From: Nicotiana tabacum | Lineage: Eukaryota; Streptophyta; Magnoliopsida; Solanales; Solanaceae | NCBI RefSeq assembly: GCF_000715075.1 | Contig: NC_134103.1 | Location: forward strand, 56,326,230 to 56,390,229 | DNA: 64,000 nucleotides | Reading direction: 5' to 3' | Part shown: positions 13,146 through 22,837 of the stretch, in pieces | Numbering within the stretch: the first letter of the stretch is position 1 | How the letters are laid out: each line of letters begins with the position of its first letter | Made by a program: the position numbers and the translations under genes | The notes under the pieces: model-generated | What the model was told of the DNA's origin: nothing | The model's database searches: none | What the model saw: the letters and a program-made list of their open reading frames with translations, nothing else

Positions 13146-15056
13146 GTGTGGTCTCTACTTCCAAATAATCTCATGGATAATGCGTTAATGTGGAATGTGA
13201 GGTCGATTAACACACAAAAAGCTTTCAATAGGTTGCTTAACCTACATAAAAAGTACAAGTTTTACCTGATGTGGTTGATGGAATCTTGGCAAGACATAAA
13301 CAAGCTGGAGGAGTATAGAAGAAAACTGGGGATCCATGCTGCCTATGCTAATGTAAATGGCAAGATAGGGCTTTTGTTGATGAAAAATATTGATGTAGAC
13401 ATTGTGATGGATATGGAACAACAAATTACATTGAAGTTGTTTCATAGGAATTTGAATAAGGAACTATATGTGACATTAGTATATGCCAAATGTGATACTA
13501 TAGAATGAATTGAGCTTTGGGATTCCATGTATCATTTAGCCTCAGATATGGAATCCCCTTGGCTTGTTGGAAGGGATTTCAATGTGATTTTATTCGAGGA
13601 GGAGAAATATGGGGTCCTTCTAGTTTATTTGACTGAAGTAGAAGATTTTGCACATTGTGTGGACACATGTGCACTGTATGATCTTGGCTTCAAAGGGAGC
13701 ATGTATATTTGGTGGAATGGAAGGTTTGATATCGATTGCATCTTTAAGAGGCTTGATAGGTTCTTGGAAAATCAACAGTTCTTTGATTTGTTCCGAGCGT
13801 TAGAAGTTGTGCACCTTATCAAGTATGGTTCAGACCATGCTCCTCTCTTATTGTCATGTAATATTGACACTGTCCAAATTAAGAAACCCTTCAAGTTTCT
13901 CAATTTTTGGACCAATCATGAGTCTTTTCTGAATCTAGTGAAGGAAAATTGGGAAGCTGACTCTATGGGGAATCCATTCATCATATTCCAAAGCAAATTC
14001 AAGAAGGTGAAGTCAGCACTGGCAGCCTGGAGCAAGGAGACTTTTGGGGGTATATTCAAACAAATTGCAGCATTGGAGGATGTTATTAAGGTACACGATA
14101 TTGAGTTTGAATTAAATCCAACAGTTCAGAATAGGACTAAGCTGCACAAAGTAGAAGGTGATCTTACAAGATATTATCATCTAGAAGAAGGATTTTGGAG
14201 GCAAAAGGCTAGTATGCAATAGTTTAAAGATGGTAATAGGAATACTAAATTTTTTCATGCTCATGTGAGAGGCAAGAGGAAGAGGCTACAACTGTCCATA
14301 ATTCTGGACAAAAATAATAATTGGCTGGACACACAAGAAGACATGGTAAGGGAAGCAGTTGAGTTTTTCCAAGATCAATTCATAGAGGAAAGAATACCTA
14401 CCAACTTTGACATTATTCAGCATGCCCCTAAGTTGGTGTCTAATGAACAAAATGCAAAATTCTGGCAAGAACCAACCATGGAGGAGGTTAAAGCAGCTAT
14501 TTTTGGGTTGAATGGTGATAGTATCAGTGGTCCAGATAGATTCACTGGACAATTCTATCAAGCTAGCTGGGAAGTTATAGGTGAGGACATCCTTAACATG
14601 GTGAGAGCTTTGTTTAATGGTGCAGAATTACCAAGGTTCATCACTCACACAAATCTTATCTTGCTTCCAAAGAAGAAGAATGTTTCAACATTTTCTGATA
14701 TGAGGCCAATCAATTTGAGTAACTTCTCAAACAAGATCATATCTAGAGTGATCCATGAGAGGTTAGTTGAGCTTCTACCTTCACTAATCTCTCCTAATCA
14801 GGCTGGCTTTGTTAAGGGGAGGAGCATAGTGGAAAATATCTTGCTTACTCAGGAGATCATAACTGACATAAGATTGAGAGGGAAGCCAGCCAATGTGGCA
14901 ATCAAATTGGACATGGAAAAAGCTTATGATAGAGTGTCGTGGTTGTTTTTGACAAAGGTGTTGAGGAAAATGGGGTTTGGAGAGATCTTCATTGATATGA
15001 TATTCAGATTAGTGTCCAATAACTGGTACTCAATTCTATTGAATGGGCAATTGTAT
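13146..15056 (+). pseudogene. LINE ORF2, endonuclease and N-terminal half of RT
   Basis: The endonuclease (apurinic type) starts near MWNVRSINTQKAF and continues with MESW, GRDFNVIL and SDHAPLLL, the usual catalytic landmarks, across 13146-13900. One stop lies near 13506 and another near 14220. The RT follows at 14265-15056 with MRPINLSNF, SPNQAGFVKGRS and KLDMEKAYDRVSW, then NSWYS-like palm sequence ending at LLNGQLY. At that point the sequence switches to EPRV DNA. The missing stretch before the YADD half (27353) includes the conserved GVKQGDPLSP-type segment of other LINEs, so LINE bases were lost at the EPRV insertion. Confidence 0.9.
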
Positions 15057-16157
15057 CGTTAAAGGTATCCCTCCAATAATTATTTCTTTTTCTGTTATTT
15101 CTTCATTTATTATTAATTCTTTAGGTAATTCAGGGCATAATTGTTCAGTAGTTATTATTTCAGTTTCTGTTACTAATTCTCTTGTAATATAGTTTTCTTC
15201 TTGTCCTGTATTTATTAATATTTGATATTTTCTTTGTTCCATAATTCCAGTTATATAGTAGTTATATGTAGTGTTTCTTATTAAATTTTTTGGGATTATA
15301 TATTCTCTTCTTGATGTACTTATTCTTGATGATGTTGGTGTTTTATAGGTTAATTGGTTTGGTATACTTGATGTACTTAATCTTTCTTTTACTATTTCTA
15401 AATCTTCTTCCATGTCAATTTCTTTATAACTATATTCATTATTGTCAATAACTGTAACTATTCTTTCAAACGGGTTTTCTATTTTGATTTTATTAATTTT
15501 ATTTTTTGCTGCTATTTTATGTTTTGTTGTTAAGACGTATAGATTTTTACATCTAGCTGTAAATATTTTACTTCCAGGTGTTAATTCTATTCCTGACATT
15601 TTCCAGTATAGTACTAATGATTTATCTATATTCTTATCGTTTATTGCTATTGAATAGTTGGCACTTATTATGAATTTGAATTTTTGATATATGAGATTTC
15701 CTTTTATTGCACTTATTATGCTTTTTTCTATAGGTTGAATTATTCTATCATCTGCTAAATATATTTCTATAGGGGTATCTATTCCTTCCCTGAAACATGC
15801 TTTTATTAGTATTTCAGTTCCTCCTAGGTGTACATATTTAATTGGGTTTTTTGCTTTTATATCTTGTATTTCTTTGTTTATTATTCTTTTATTTATTATT
15901 GGTATTTTAGCTTTTCCTTTTGTATATTTACAGTCAATTATATGTTCTTTTTGGCTAACCACATAATATTCTTCTTTTTGTCTTTTAAACCAATTTTTTT
16001 ATCGAAGGTACTTCAAATATTTTTTCAACAGTGAGGTCTAATTCTTTTCTTTTTATTTGTTCAAATATACTATTATCAAATATAATCTTTTGTTCTGAGG
16101 ATTCTTCATCTTTATATTCTTCTCGTGTTATTACTTTTATTTCTTTTTCAGTCATTA
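15057..16157 (-). pseudogene. EPRV unit 1 movement protein plus pseudo-protease tail (truncated)
   Basis: The frame most likely starts near 16157, where its ATG overlaps the coat stop (TAATG). An extra A in an A-run near 15998 shifts the frame, so the long open part begins near 15962. The N-terminal half resembles the 30K movement superfamily, with a central strand near EIYLADDRI; such proteins widen plasmodesmata for cell-to-cell spread. The C-terminal part carries ILINTGQEENYI, like a retropepsin active-site loop but with Asn for the catalytic Asp. The last part of the ORF is absent because the LINE junction falls here; the full-length end is present only in unit 2. Confidence 0.75.
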
Positions 16158-17948
16158 GATTTCATCATCTTCCTTAGTTATTTCATTTTCTATTTCATCT
16201 TCTATATCTGATATTTCATATATACTATCTTCACTATCTAGTTCATAATCTATATATTCCATCTGCATATATTCTTCATCATCAATTATGATTTCGGTTA
16301 TTTGTTTTTTCTTTGGGTTTCTAGGTGCTTTACAGTCTTTAGCTATATGTCCTAATTTTCCACAGTTATAGCAAGTACATTCTGTTAGTTTCTTTTTTGG
16401 TCTAAATGATCTTTTATTCTAGTAATTTTTTACATAATATCTTTTTCTTGGTCTTTTATTTTTATATTTTGATTTATATTTATTATATTTCTTTGTTTTC
16501 CATTTTTTATTATATTTATTATATTTATCTGTATTATCTATACATCCAAATTGTGGTGCTGTTTTGTTTTTACAACGTTTTAAGTTTTTTATTAATGTTT
16601 TTTCTATTTTTGTTTCTTCTTTATATTTTTCACATATTTGTACAAACCATTGTTGTAGAAATTTTATTCTAGCTCCTAAAGTATCTGTTAATCCTGCTTC
16701 ATTCCAATCTTTTATTATTTTAGAGTTAAAAGGTTCTGGTAATTTTGTGAAATATAGTTTTCTTATTTCTTTGCTTTCTTCTGTATTATATGTTCCTTTA
16801 TAATAATATTCCCTAAATGCACAAGTATATTCGTCTATATAGCACATATTACATATTGCTAATTTTGTTATCAGATTTCTACTTGTTTGTTTTTCTTTAT
16901 TTTGTTCTTCAATTTCTGTAGTCATACTACTAAATTCGTTTCTTATGGCTATTTCATATTTGTATAATATTTTTATATTTGTTGTTGCTATTTCACCATT
17001 AAATTTTTTATTACTTCTTAAGGTATCTATACTTTCTCTAGTTAAATTATGTAACCATAATTTTACTGTTCTTATGAGTGTTCTTTCTATATATCCTGGT
17101 GTTTCTGTCATTCCTATTTTATTATCTACTAATTGTTTAGATACATATCCCATCCATAGTTGGATTGTTTTATTTATATCTGCTACGCAATCTAAATCTA
17201 AAAAGTTATATTGTTCTGATATTGGTTTTGGTGTCCATTTTTTATTTAATCTACTATCCCATAGTGTATTATATCTATCATGTTGTTCATAATTAGCTGT
17301 ATAATAATTTGGGTATAATCCTTTTGGATTTTTTACACCTGATGTACTAGGTTTTTCATCCATATTTACATCTCCTGTATTTACTTCTATATTTTTTGTT
17401 TTTTCTATACTTTCTAAAAGTTCTGTATATGTTTCACTTATTTTACTTGATTCTGACTCTTGGTCATCTATATTGTTATCTATTTCTTCAATTCTGGGAG
17501 TTTCTTCTGTTTGTAATATTTGTTTAAATTTATTTATTTCATTTGTTTGTAATATTTGTTTAAATTTATTTATTTCATCTGTTAATTCTATTTCTTTATT
17601 TTTTTCTCTTTGTTTATTTTCATAAAGTGCTTTTAACATGTTTAACTCTTTTTCTAGTGCTATAATTTTTGTGTTTTTTATTTCTTCTAATTGTTGTATT
17701 TCCTTGTTTGCTTGATTTTTAATAATTTCAATTTCTTTTTTCTTATCGATTTCTTCATTTTCTTTACTTATTCTTGTCATAGCTGTCAGACTATCTTCTA
17801 ATCTTGCTGTTTCTTTTTCTATCATTAGATATAATTGATCTCCTATTTTTTTATATCTTCTGCCTAAATTTGAAAATATTATTTTTATTTTCAATCCATC
17901 TTGGTTTTCATATGTCTTTTCATCTACAGCAAATTCTTCTTTGTTCAT
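16156..17948 (-). pseudogene. EPRV unit 1 coat protein (premature stop)
   Basis: The ORF opens at 17948 with a strongly charged coiled-coil-like region (residues about 40-150, many Glu and Lys), then a central capsid-like domain with IQLWMGYVSKQL and REYYYKGTYN, then a very basic tract rich in Lys, Asn, Tyr and Arg. A TAG at 16419-16421 interrupts the frame after residue 509. The same frame continues to 16156 with a zinc knuckle of CX2CX4HX4C type (about 16331-16373) and a very acidic tail. Basic tract, knuckle and acidic end match the caulimovirid coat family. A 12-residue in-frame repeat lies at 17509-17580. The ORF end overlaps the movement ORF start. Confidence 0.82.
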
Positions 17949-17960
17949 TTTTAATCTATA

Positions 17961-17972
17961 GCACTGATACCA
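17961..17972 (-). other. Candidate Met-tRNA primer-binding site of the EPRV
   Basis: The minus strand reads TGGTATCAGTGC, 11 of 12 matches to the plant initiator-Met-tRNA complement TGGTATCAGAGC used by caulimovirids for minus-strand DNA synthesis. It lies 13 bases before the coat ORF and after small ORFs A and B. Unit 2 has lost this region. The match is short, but its position in a leader between ORFs is sensible. Confidence 0.65.
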
Positions 17973-18004
17973 TTTTGAAGGTCCTTATTATTTTCATTTA
18001 TAAT

Positions 18005-18208
18005 TTAATCAGATGAGAAAGCTTTCTCATAAAATTCTCTTTGTAGTGGGATTATTCTAATTATTTCTGATATACATTCTAATACATATTCTATGTATTC
18101 TATATCTTGGGTTCTTTGATATTGTTCTATATTATCTTTTACTAGGGTTTTTAGTAAATTTATATTATCTGTAGTTTGTTGCCAGTATTGTAGATATGTA
18201 TGATTCAT
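18005..18208 (-). CDS. EPRV small ORF B
   Basis: A 67-residue ORF whose ATG overlaps the stop of ORF A (TAATGA), a layout that allows termination-reinitiation. It opens MNHTYLQYWQQ and is largely hydrophilic and helical-looking, with several Glu/Ile repeats and no cysteines in a pattern. I do not recognise a domain. It ends inside an 18-bp perfect palindrome (18013-18030). In unit 2 the corresponding sequence is altered by a small rearrangement near 22478-22500, and in the third fragment only its front part remains. Function unknown; it may act in leader translation or be a small accessory protein. Confidence 0.5.
   Translation of the reverse strand: MNHTYLQYWQQTTDNINLLKTLVKDNIEQYQRTQDIEYIEYVLECISEIIRIIPLQREFYEKAFSSD
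18013..18030. repeat. 18-bp perfect palindrome in ORF B
   Basis: ATGAGAAAGCTTTCTCAT reads the same on both strands. The identical palindrome recurs at 22420-22437, exactly where unit 2 is joined to the protease end of unit 1. This suggests the site was prone to breakage or template switching. Confidence 0.9.
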
Positions 18209-18438
18209 TATATGTTATCAAAATATAGATCTAGTTCATATAAGTCTGTTTCTGGTATAATTAGTTCTGTCCAGTTTTGATTCATTATTTCTGTTATTTC
18301 AAAACTAATTAGTTTTTCATAGATTATTCTTCTTACATCATTATTAATGGTTTTTAGTATATATAGTATAAGTGTTTTATAACTAATATCGTCATCTATT
18401 AAGTAAGTGTTCATCTTATCATATGATTTGCTAAACAT
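18208..18438 (-). CDS. EPRV small ORF A
   Basis: A 76-residue ORF opening MFSKSYDKMNTYLIDDD, rich in Ile, Glu, Asp and Tyr. No known domain is visible. The same 76 residues are encoded at 22607-22837, and a copy with a different N-terminus and one substitution lies at 35672-35860. It has therefore stayed open in three copies while neighbouring genes broke. It is the first ORF after the putative promoter/leader and is directly coupled to ORF B. It could be a small viral protein or a leader ORF that shapes ribosome flow. Confidence 0.55.
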   Translation of the reverse strand: MFSKSYDKMNTYLIDDDISYKTLILYILKTINNDVRRIIYEKLISFEITEIMNQNWTELIIPETDLYELDLYFDNI

Positions 18439-19278
18439 ATTCCTTTTAATCTCTATGTTTATTATCCTTATTCATCATATTATAATAAGTTATTTTAATC
18501 ACCTTTTCTGGTCACTACCATGATTTTCTACTTCAATCAGTTACCCTAACAGCGCTTCAACTCTTGTTTACTCCCCTAAACGGCCTTCTGCCTACCGGTT
18601 TCAACTTTAGGATGCATAGTCTGGGCTTACCTATTCTTAGCATATTTTCATGGCAAACTTACTCAAGATGATTTCTATAACAGTATTATTATATGATGGA
18701 TAATTATAATCTACATGTATGAGATTATCAGGAATATAATGAATTAGCTACTCATAGTTATAATATGACATACCTGGTTTTGTATGTTCCTGATGTCTTC
18801 TTGTTGATTTATAGTTTTCATATTTTCTTGTTGATCCTTAGCTTCTTGATTCATAGCTTTCCTTTAGCTTTCCTGTATTTTCTGTATTTTGTATTTTAGA
18901 GAGAAGAGAGAAAAGAGAGAAGCCCTTGGATGCTAATGTGCAGCCTATCTTATTTCATAAACGAAAGGCTTATTTAAAGATTACAAAATGACTTTTACTA
19001 TTCATGAACGAACTTTACTGTTCATGAAACTGACTCTTGACTCTTACTATTCATGAACGACCTTTACTGTTCATGAAACTGACTCTTGACTCTTACTATT
19101 CATGAACGACCTTTACTGTTCATGAAACTGACTCTTACTATTTACTTTACGACTTTTACAAAAAACAAAATAACATAAAGAAAAGAAAAGAATCTAATAT
19201 ATCTTTCATATTATTTTGTCTGCCATATTTCTTTGTCGTCTAGCTTGTCGTCTTCTTCTTCAGTAATCTTCTTCTTGT
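18439..19278 (-). promoter_or_regulatory. EPRV unit 1 intergenic region with candidate promoter
   Basis: This is the only long non-coding part of the viral unit, between the transactivator-like ORF and ORF A. On the minus strand the order is: three 49-bp repeats (19144-18997), then a TATA-like CTTTAAATAAG (about 18969-18979), then a pyrimidine-rich stretch of CTCTCTT type (about 18895-18930), then a leader of roughly 450 bases to ORF A. An AATAAA lies near 18455-18460 and could be a polyadenylation signal, read through on the first pass as in other pararetroviruses. A near-identical copy is at 22838-23686. Promoter activity is inferred only from layout. Confidence 0.55.
18997..19144. repeat. 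Three tandem 49-bp repeats upstream of TATA-like box
   Basis: The unit is built on the halves ACTATTCATGAACGAC and ACTGTTCATGAAACTG, each with the core TTCATGAA, itself palindromic, followed by GACTCTT once or twice. Two full copies and one copy lacking the second GACTCTT are present. The same array, again with three copies, occurs at 23396-23543. Its position just upstream of the TATA-like box fits an enhancer. Confidence 0.9.
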
Positions 19279-20532
19279 TTATTCCAGTTGTACGTCTGGA
19301 ACAATATTATCTTCTCCTTTGCATTTTGTGTATATGTGGTCTGGATATTTGTGACTGATTAACTTGCAGTATCTTGTTAATAATTCTGGAGAAATAAAAT
19401 TTGTCCTTATAGCTCTTGTGGTTGTAGATTGTTCTGGCTTCAAAAGACTTAAGACCCATTGTCTTAATTCTTCCATATCTGGTTCTCGTATTTCTCTGCA
19501 ATTTGAATATATCATTGTCTGTTCTCTTGAATAATAACTCCAAATAGCATTCTGGTTTAGGTAGTTGTTTGCTAGTTCATTTAGTATAGTGGATATTCCG
19601 ATAATCCTTTTATTTGCATAAAAGTCTGGAATATTTATTTTTTCTATCTCTTCTTGTTCTTCTATTTTTTCTGGTACGAGCATCTCTCTTGTAAGTCCGA
19701 TCTTGATAACTTGTATGATAGGTTTTATTTCTTTATATAGTATTTCTGCTGTAGCTGAATAAAATCTTATATAGAACAATGTTCCTTTGGTTATCCTTTT
19801 GTATTGCATAAATGCTCTGTATAATTCTGGTATGGTAGCTATCTCTTGTCCTGTTTGTGTGTATACTGTATCTAGTAATCCGTAATTGTAGCAAGTGGCT
19901 ACTAGTTTTGCATTTGTATTTGGTAGTGCTATTAGTTTATTATATCTTGTTAGATAATGAGTAATATAATCTTCATTTGGATTTTGGGTAGTTTGGGATC
20001 TTGGATTTTTATTTAGGAAGTTTTGTATTTTGTATATGTTGTCTATATATGTACGGGTTATATGGTTGTATGTCTTTTTGGCTTGGTTCAGGCTTTCTTT
20101 GTAGGTGTTTATTTGTGGTGGTAGGAATATTTCTTTCTGAGTATTTTGGATATTTTTCTGTATGAATGGTTTTGAAAATAGATTGTTCATATTTGTATTT
20201 GTATATCTAGGTTTAATTTCTTCTTTCTTCTTTGCAGATAAACTGCTAGCTGTGCTACTTCCTGCAACTGCATTTAACAAACTGTTATGAGTTTTTAGGT
20301 GTTTCTCAACGTCACCTTCTAGCTCTGGAATTTTAGAGACTTCCGATCGTCTTATCTCCGCATTTTTCAAGTCATGCTGCTGACCACTAGCTGTTTTCTT
20401 TATTATCTGTATCTCTTCTTCTATGCTTTCCACTTTTTTACAAAGTGTAGTCATAGCTAAGAGTAGATTTTCCATTGTATTATCTGATTCAGTTTGGGTA
20501 GCTTTGTCTTGATAAGTAATCTGCAACAACAT
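19279..20532 (-). CDS. EPRV unit 1 transactivator/inclusion-body-like protein
   Basis: An open frame of 417 residues that starts inside the 3' end of the RT ORF, a 44-base overlap. The N-terminal third is hydrophilic with a coiled-coil-like Glu/Lys stretch (residues about 20-50). The centre contains LPNTNAKLVATCYNYG and FYIRFYSATAEILYKEI, which resemble the conserved core of caulimovirid ORF VI transactivators (reinitiation of translation, cytoplasmic inclusion bodies). A Cys-containing C-terminus follows (CKLISHKYPDH then KCKGED). In unit 2 the equivalent C-terminus reads CSKCKGED, so one Cys of a possible CX2C pair is changed here. It is the longest unbroken viral ORF in the array. Identity rests on position and partial motif resemblance. 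Confidence 0.65.
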   Translation of the reverse strand: MLLQITYQDKATQTESDNTMENLLLAMTTLCKKVESIEEEIQIIKKTASGQQHDLKNAEIRRSEVSKIPELEGDVEKHLKTHNSLLNAVAGSSTASSLSAKKKEEIKPRYTNTNMNNLFSKPFIQKNIQNTQKEIFLPPQINTYKESLNQAKKTYNHITRTYIDNIYKIQNFLNKNPRSQTTQNPNEDYITHYLTRYNKLIALPNTNAKLVATCYNYGLLDTVYTQTGQEIATIPELYRAFMQYKRITKGTLFYIRFYSATAEILYKEIKPIIQVIKIGLTREMLVPEKIEEQEEIEKINIPDFYANKRIIGISTILNELANNYLNQNAIWSYYSREQTMIYSNCREIREPDMEELRQWVLSLLKPEQSTTTRAIRTNFISPELLTRYCKLISHKYPDHIYTKCKGEDNIVPDVQLE

Positions 20533-22396
20533 TCTTGTTAGTAGTGATTATTTCAATTGTAAATGTAAAGTTTAATATATTTAATACCAGTCTGCGTATT
20601 TCTTTTGTTGTAACTGAATCTTGTACTTTTCTGGTTATCCACCATTTAACTTGGGTGTTATTTGTTCTTACAATAAATCTGTTGTAAACTATATATGGTT
20701 CAAATGCTAATAAACATTTATATAATGCAAATAATTCTTTTCTATTTATCTCCCATTTTTCTTGTGCTTCCGTATAAGATCCTGAATAATACCTGCAATG
20801 ATGTTCTATTTTTTCTTTATCATATTTATATTTAAAAACTCCTCCATAACTATGATTATTTGAATCTGTTTCTACAATATAAGTAAATTTCTTGTTTTCA
20901 TCTGGGAAGTATAATTTTGGTAATTTTTTGCACAATATTTTGATCTTCCTTATTTGTTCCTTATCTTTTTCATCAAACCCATATTGTACATCCTTTTTTA
21001 GTTTTTTCTGTAAAGGTTTTAAGTTTTCTGCTAATTTGGGTATATATTCTCTTACTTGGTTTACTAGTCCTAAAAATGATTGTAATTTCTTTTTTGTATC
21101 TATGTTTTCATCAAGATTGATTATTTTTTGTACTATATGTGTTTGCATTTTCATTTCATTTTTATCTATTTGTATTCCTAAAAATTCTATCTGATTCTTC
21201 ATAATTTCTGCTTTGGTTTTGCTTAAGCTTATACCAGAGTTTTCTATAATATGTATGAATTTTTCTAATAATTTTATATGTTCATCTTGTGTTCTTGAAT
21301 ATAGTAATATATCATCTATATATACTATACAGTTTTCTAGTTGGTTAAAATAATTATCCATAAAATGTTGGTATCTTCCTGGTGCATTTTTATATCCAAA
21401 TGGTAAAACATTCCATTCATAAAATCCTTGTGGTACTGTAAATGCTGTTAGTTTTTTAGATTCATCTTCTAGTTTTAGATGGTAAAATCCTGATTTACAG
21501 TCAAATTTACTAAAGTAATTATATCCTTGGATTTGTCTTATTTTTAATATCTTATTAGGTATTGGGTAATTATATGTTTTAGTTTTTGCATTTAAGTTAC
21601 GGTAATCTATAACCATTCTACTTTTTCCTCTTTTTTGTTCACTATGTTTATTTACTATAAATGCTGGACTTGTATGTTTACTATTACTTTCTTGTATGTA
21701 ATTGTTATCTAATAATTCTTTTATATGCATTTTGAATTCTACCAAGTCATCAAAGTTATATTTTAAGGATTTTTGTGTTATTATACTATTTTCCTCGATT
21801 AGTTCTATTTTTATTTTTGTCTTATGTTTATTCCATCCTTGTAGAGGGTTATCATTATATAATTTTTCTAATTCATTCTGGATTATTTTTACTTTGTCTA
21901 TTGTAAATATAATAATTTTTAATTGAGTAGTTGTATTTTTACTTATATTTTCTAATTTTTGTGTGATTTTTTCATTTCCTCATATCCATTCTGTAGTTTT
22001 TCGTTGTTTATTATTTACTCTTTTTGCTCCTACTTTATTTTTACATGGTGTGGTAAACCACCAGTGTGTTCTTGTTATTATGTGTGGGTATAATTTGTCT
22101 AAAAATGGCATTCCTAGTAACATATCTTTCGTAGTGAATTCAAAGTTATATATTTCTTCTATAGTTAATATTTTATCCCATATTTGTATTTTTACATTTT
22201 TGGCTTTGTAGTTAATCATACTATCTTCATTATTAAATCCTGTTACTACCATAGGTGTTTTTAATTTTTCTCATTTATCTGTTGATAAATAATTATATTT
22301 ACATATATTAGCTTCTGCCCCTGTATCTATCATTGGTGTATAGTATCTATTATAATATCCTTCTACTATGATTTTTGCGAGTATATATATTTTCAT
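20489..22396 (-). pseudogene. EPRV unit 1 protease-RT-RNase H polyprotein (broken)
   Basis: The frame starts at ATG 22396 and carries a retropepsin loop MIDTGAEANI (DTG at 22319-22327) and the later LLGMPFLDKL. TGA stops at 22271-22273 (at a Trp codon of the other copies) and 21980-21982 (at an Arg codon) break it. From about 21970 to 20489 it is open: RT with KFDCKSGFYHLKL, VLPFGYKNAPGRYQ and YIDDILLYS (about 21305-21323), then RNase H with VETDSNNHSYGG and ending near VVADYLSR. The third RNase H acidic position reads RTNNTQ at about residue 362, where related viruses have Asp. The enzyme would copy pregenomic RNA into DNA inside capsids. Its tail overlaps the next ORF. Confidence 0.88.
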
Positions 22397-22411
22397 TCTT
22401 CTGTTCTTTTT

Positions 22412-22437
22412 ATTATTAGATGAGAAAGCTTTCTCAT
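22412..22437. other. Unit 1/unit 2 junction at the palindrome
   Basis: In intact order the protease start should be followed by the movement ORF end, as at 25325-25345. Here the sequence leaves that path after about 22411-22418 and enters ORF B at the 18-bp palindrome (22420-22437). Movement, coat and primer-site DNA (about 3 kb) is missing. The two sequences share only a few bases (around TA/GATGAG) at the switch. Confidence 0.85.
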
Positions 22438-22837
22438 AAAATTCTCTTTGTAGTGGGATTATTCTAATTATTTCTGATATAATTATTTCTGATTATTCTC
22501 ATATCTTGGGTTCTTTGATATTGTTCTATATTATCTTTTACTAAGGTTTTTAGTAAATTTATATTATCTGTAGTTTGTTGCCAGTATTGTAGATATGTAT
22601 GATTCATTATATGTTATCAAAATATAGATCTAGTTCATATAAGTCTGTTTCTGGTATAATTAGTTCTGTCCAGTTTTGATTCATTATTTCTGTTATTTCA
22701 AAACTAATTAGTTTTTCATAGATTATTCTTCTTACATCATTATTAATGGTTTTTAGTATATATAGTATAAGTGTTTTATAACTAATATCGTCATCTATTA
22801 AGTAAGTGTTCATCTTATCATATGATTTGCTAAACAT
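22420..22837 (-). pseudogene. EPRV unit 2 small ORFs A and B (B damaged)
   Basis: ORF A (22607-22837) is intact and gives the same 76 residues as in unit 1. ORF B before it in this orientation (22420-22607) has a rearranged stretch at about 22478-22500, where unit 1 has a different run of about 35 bases, so its frame is disturbed. The pair is cut on the left by the junction at the palindrome, so the coat ORF that should follow is missing. Confidence 0.7.

Noticed and set aside
17961..17972. tRNA gene fragment
   Set aside because: Only 12 bases match, without tRNA arms; it fits a retroelement primer site.
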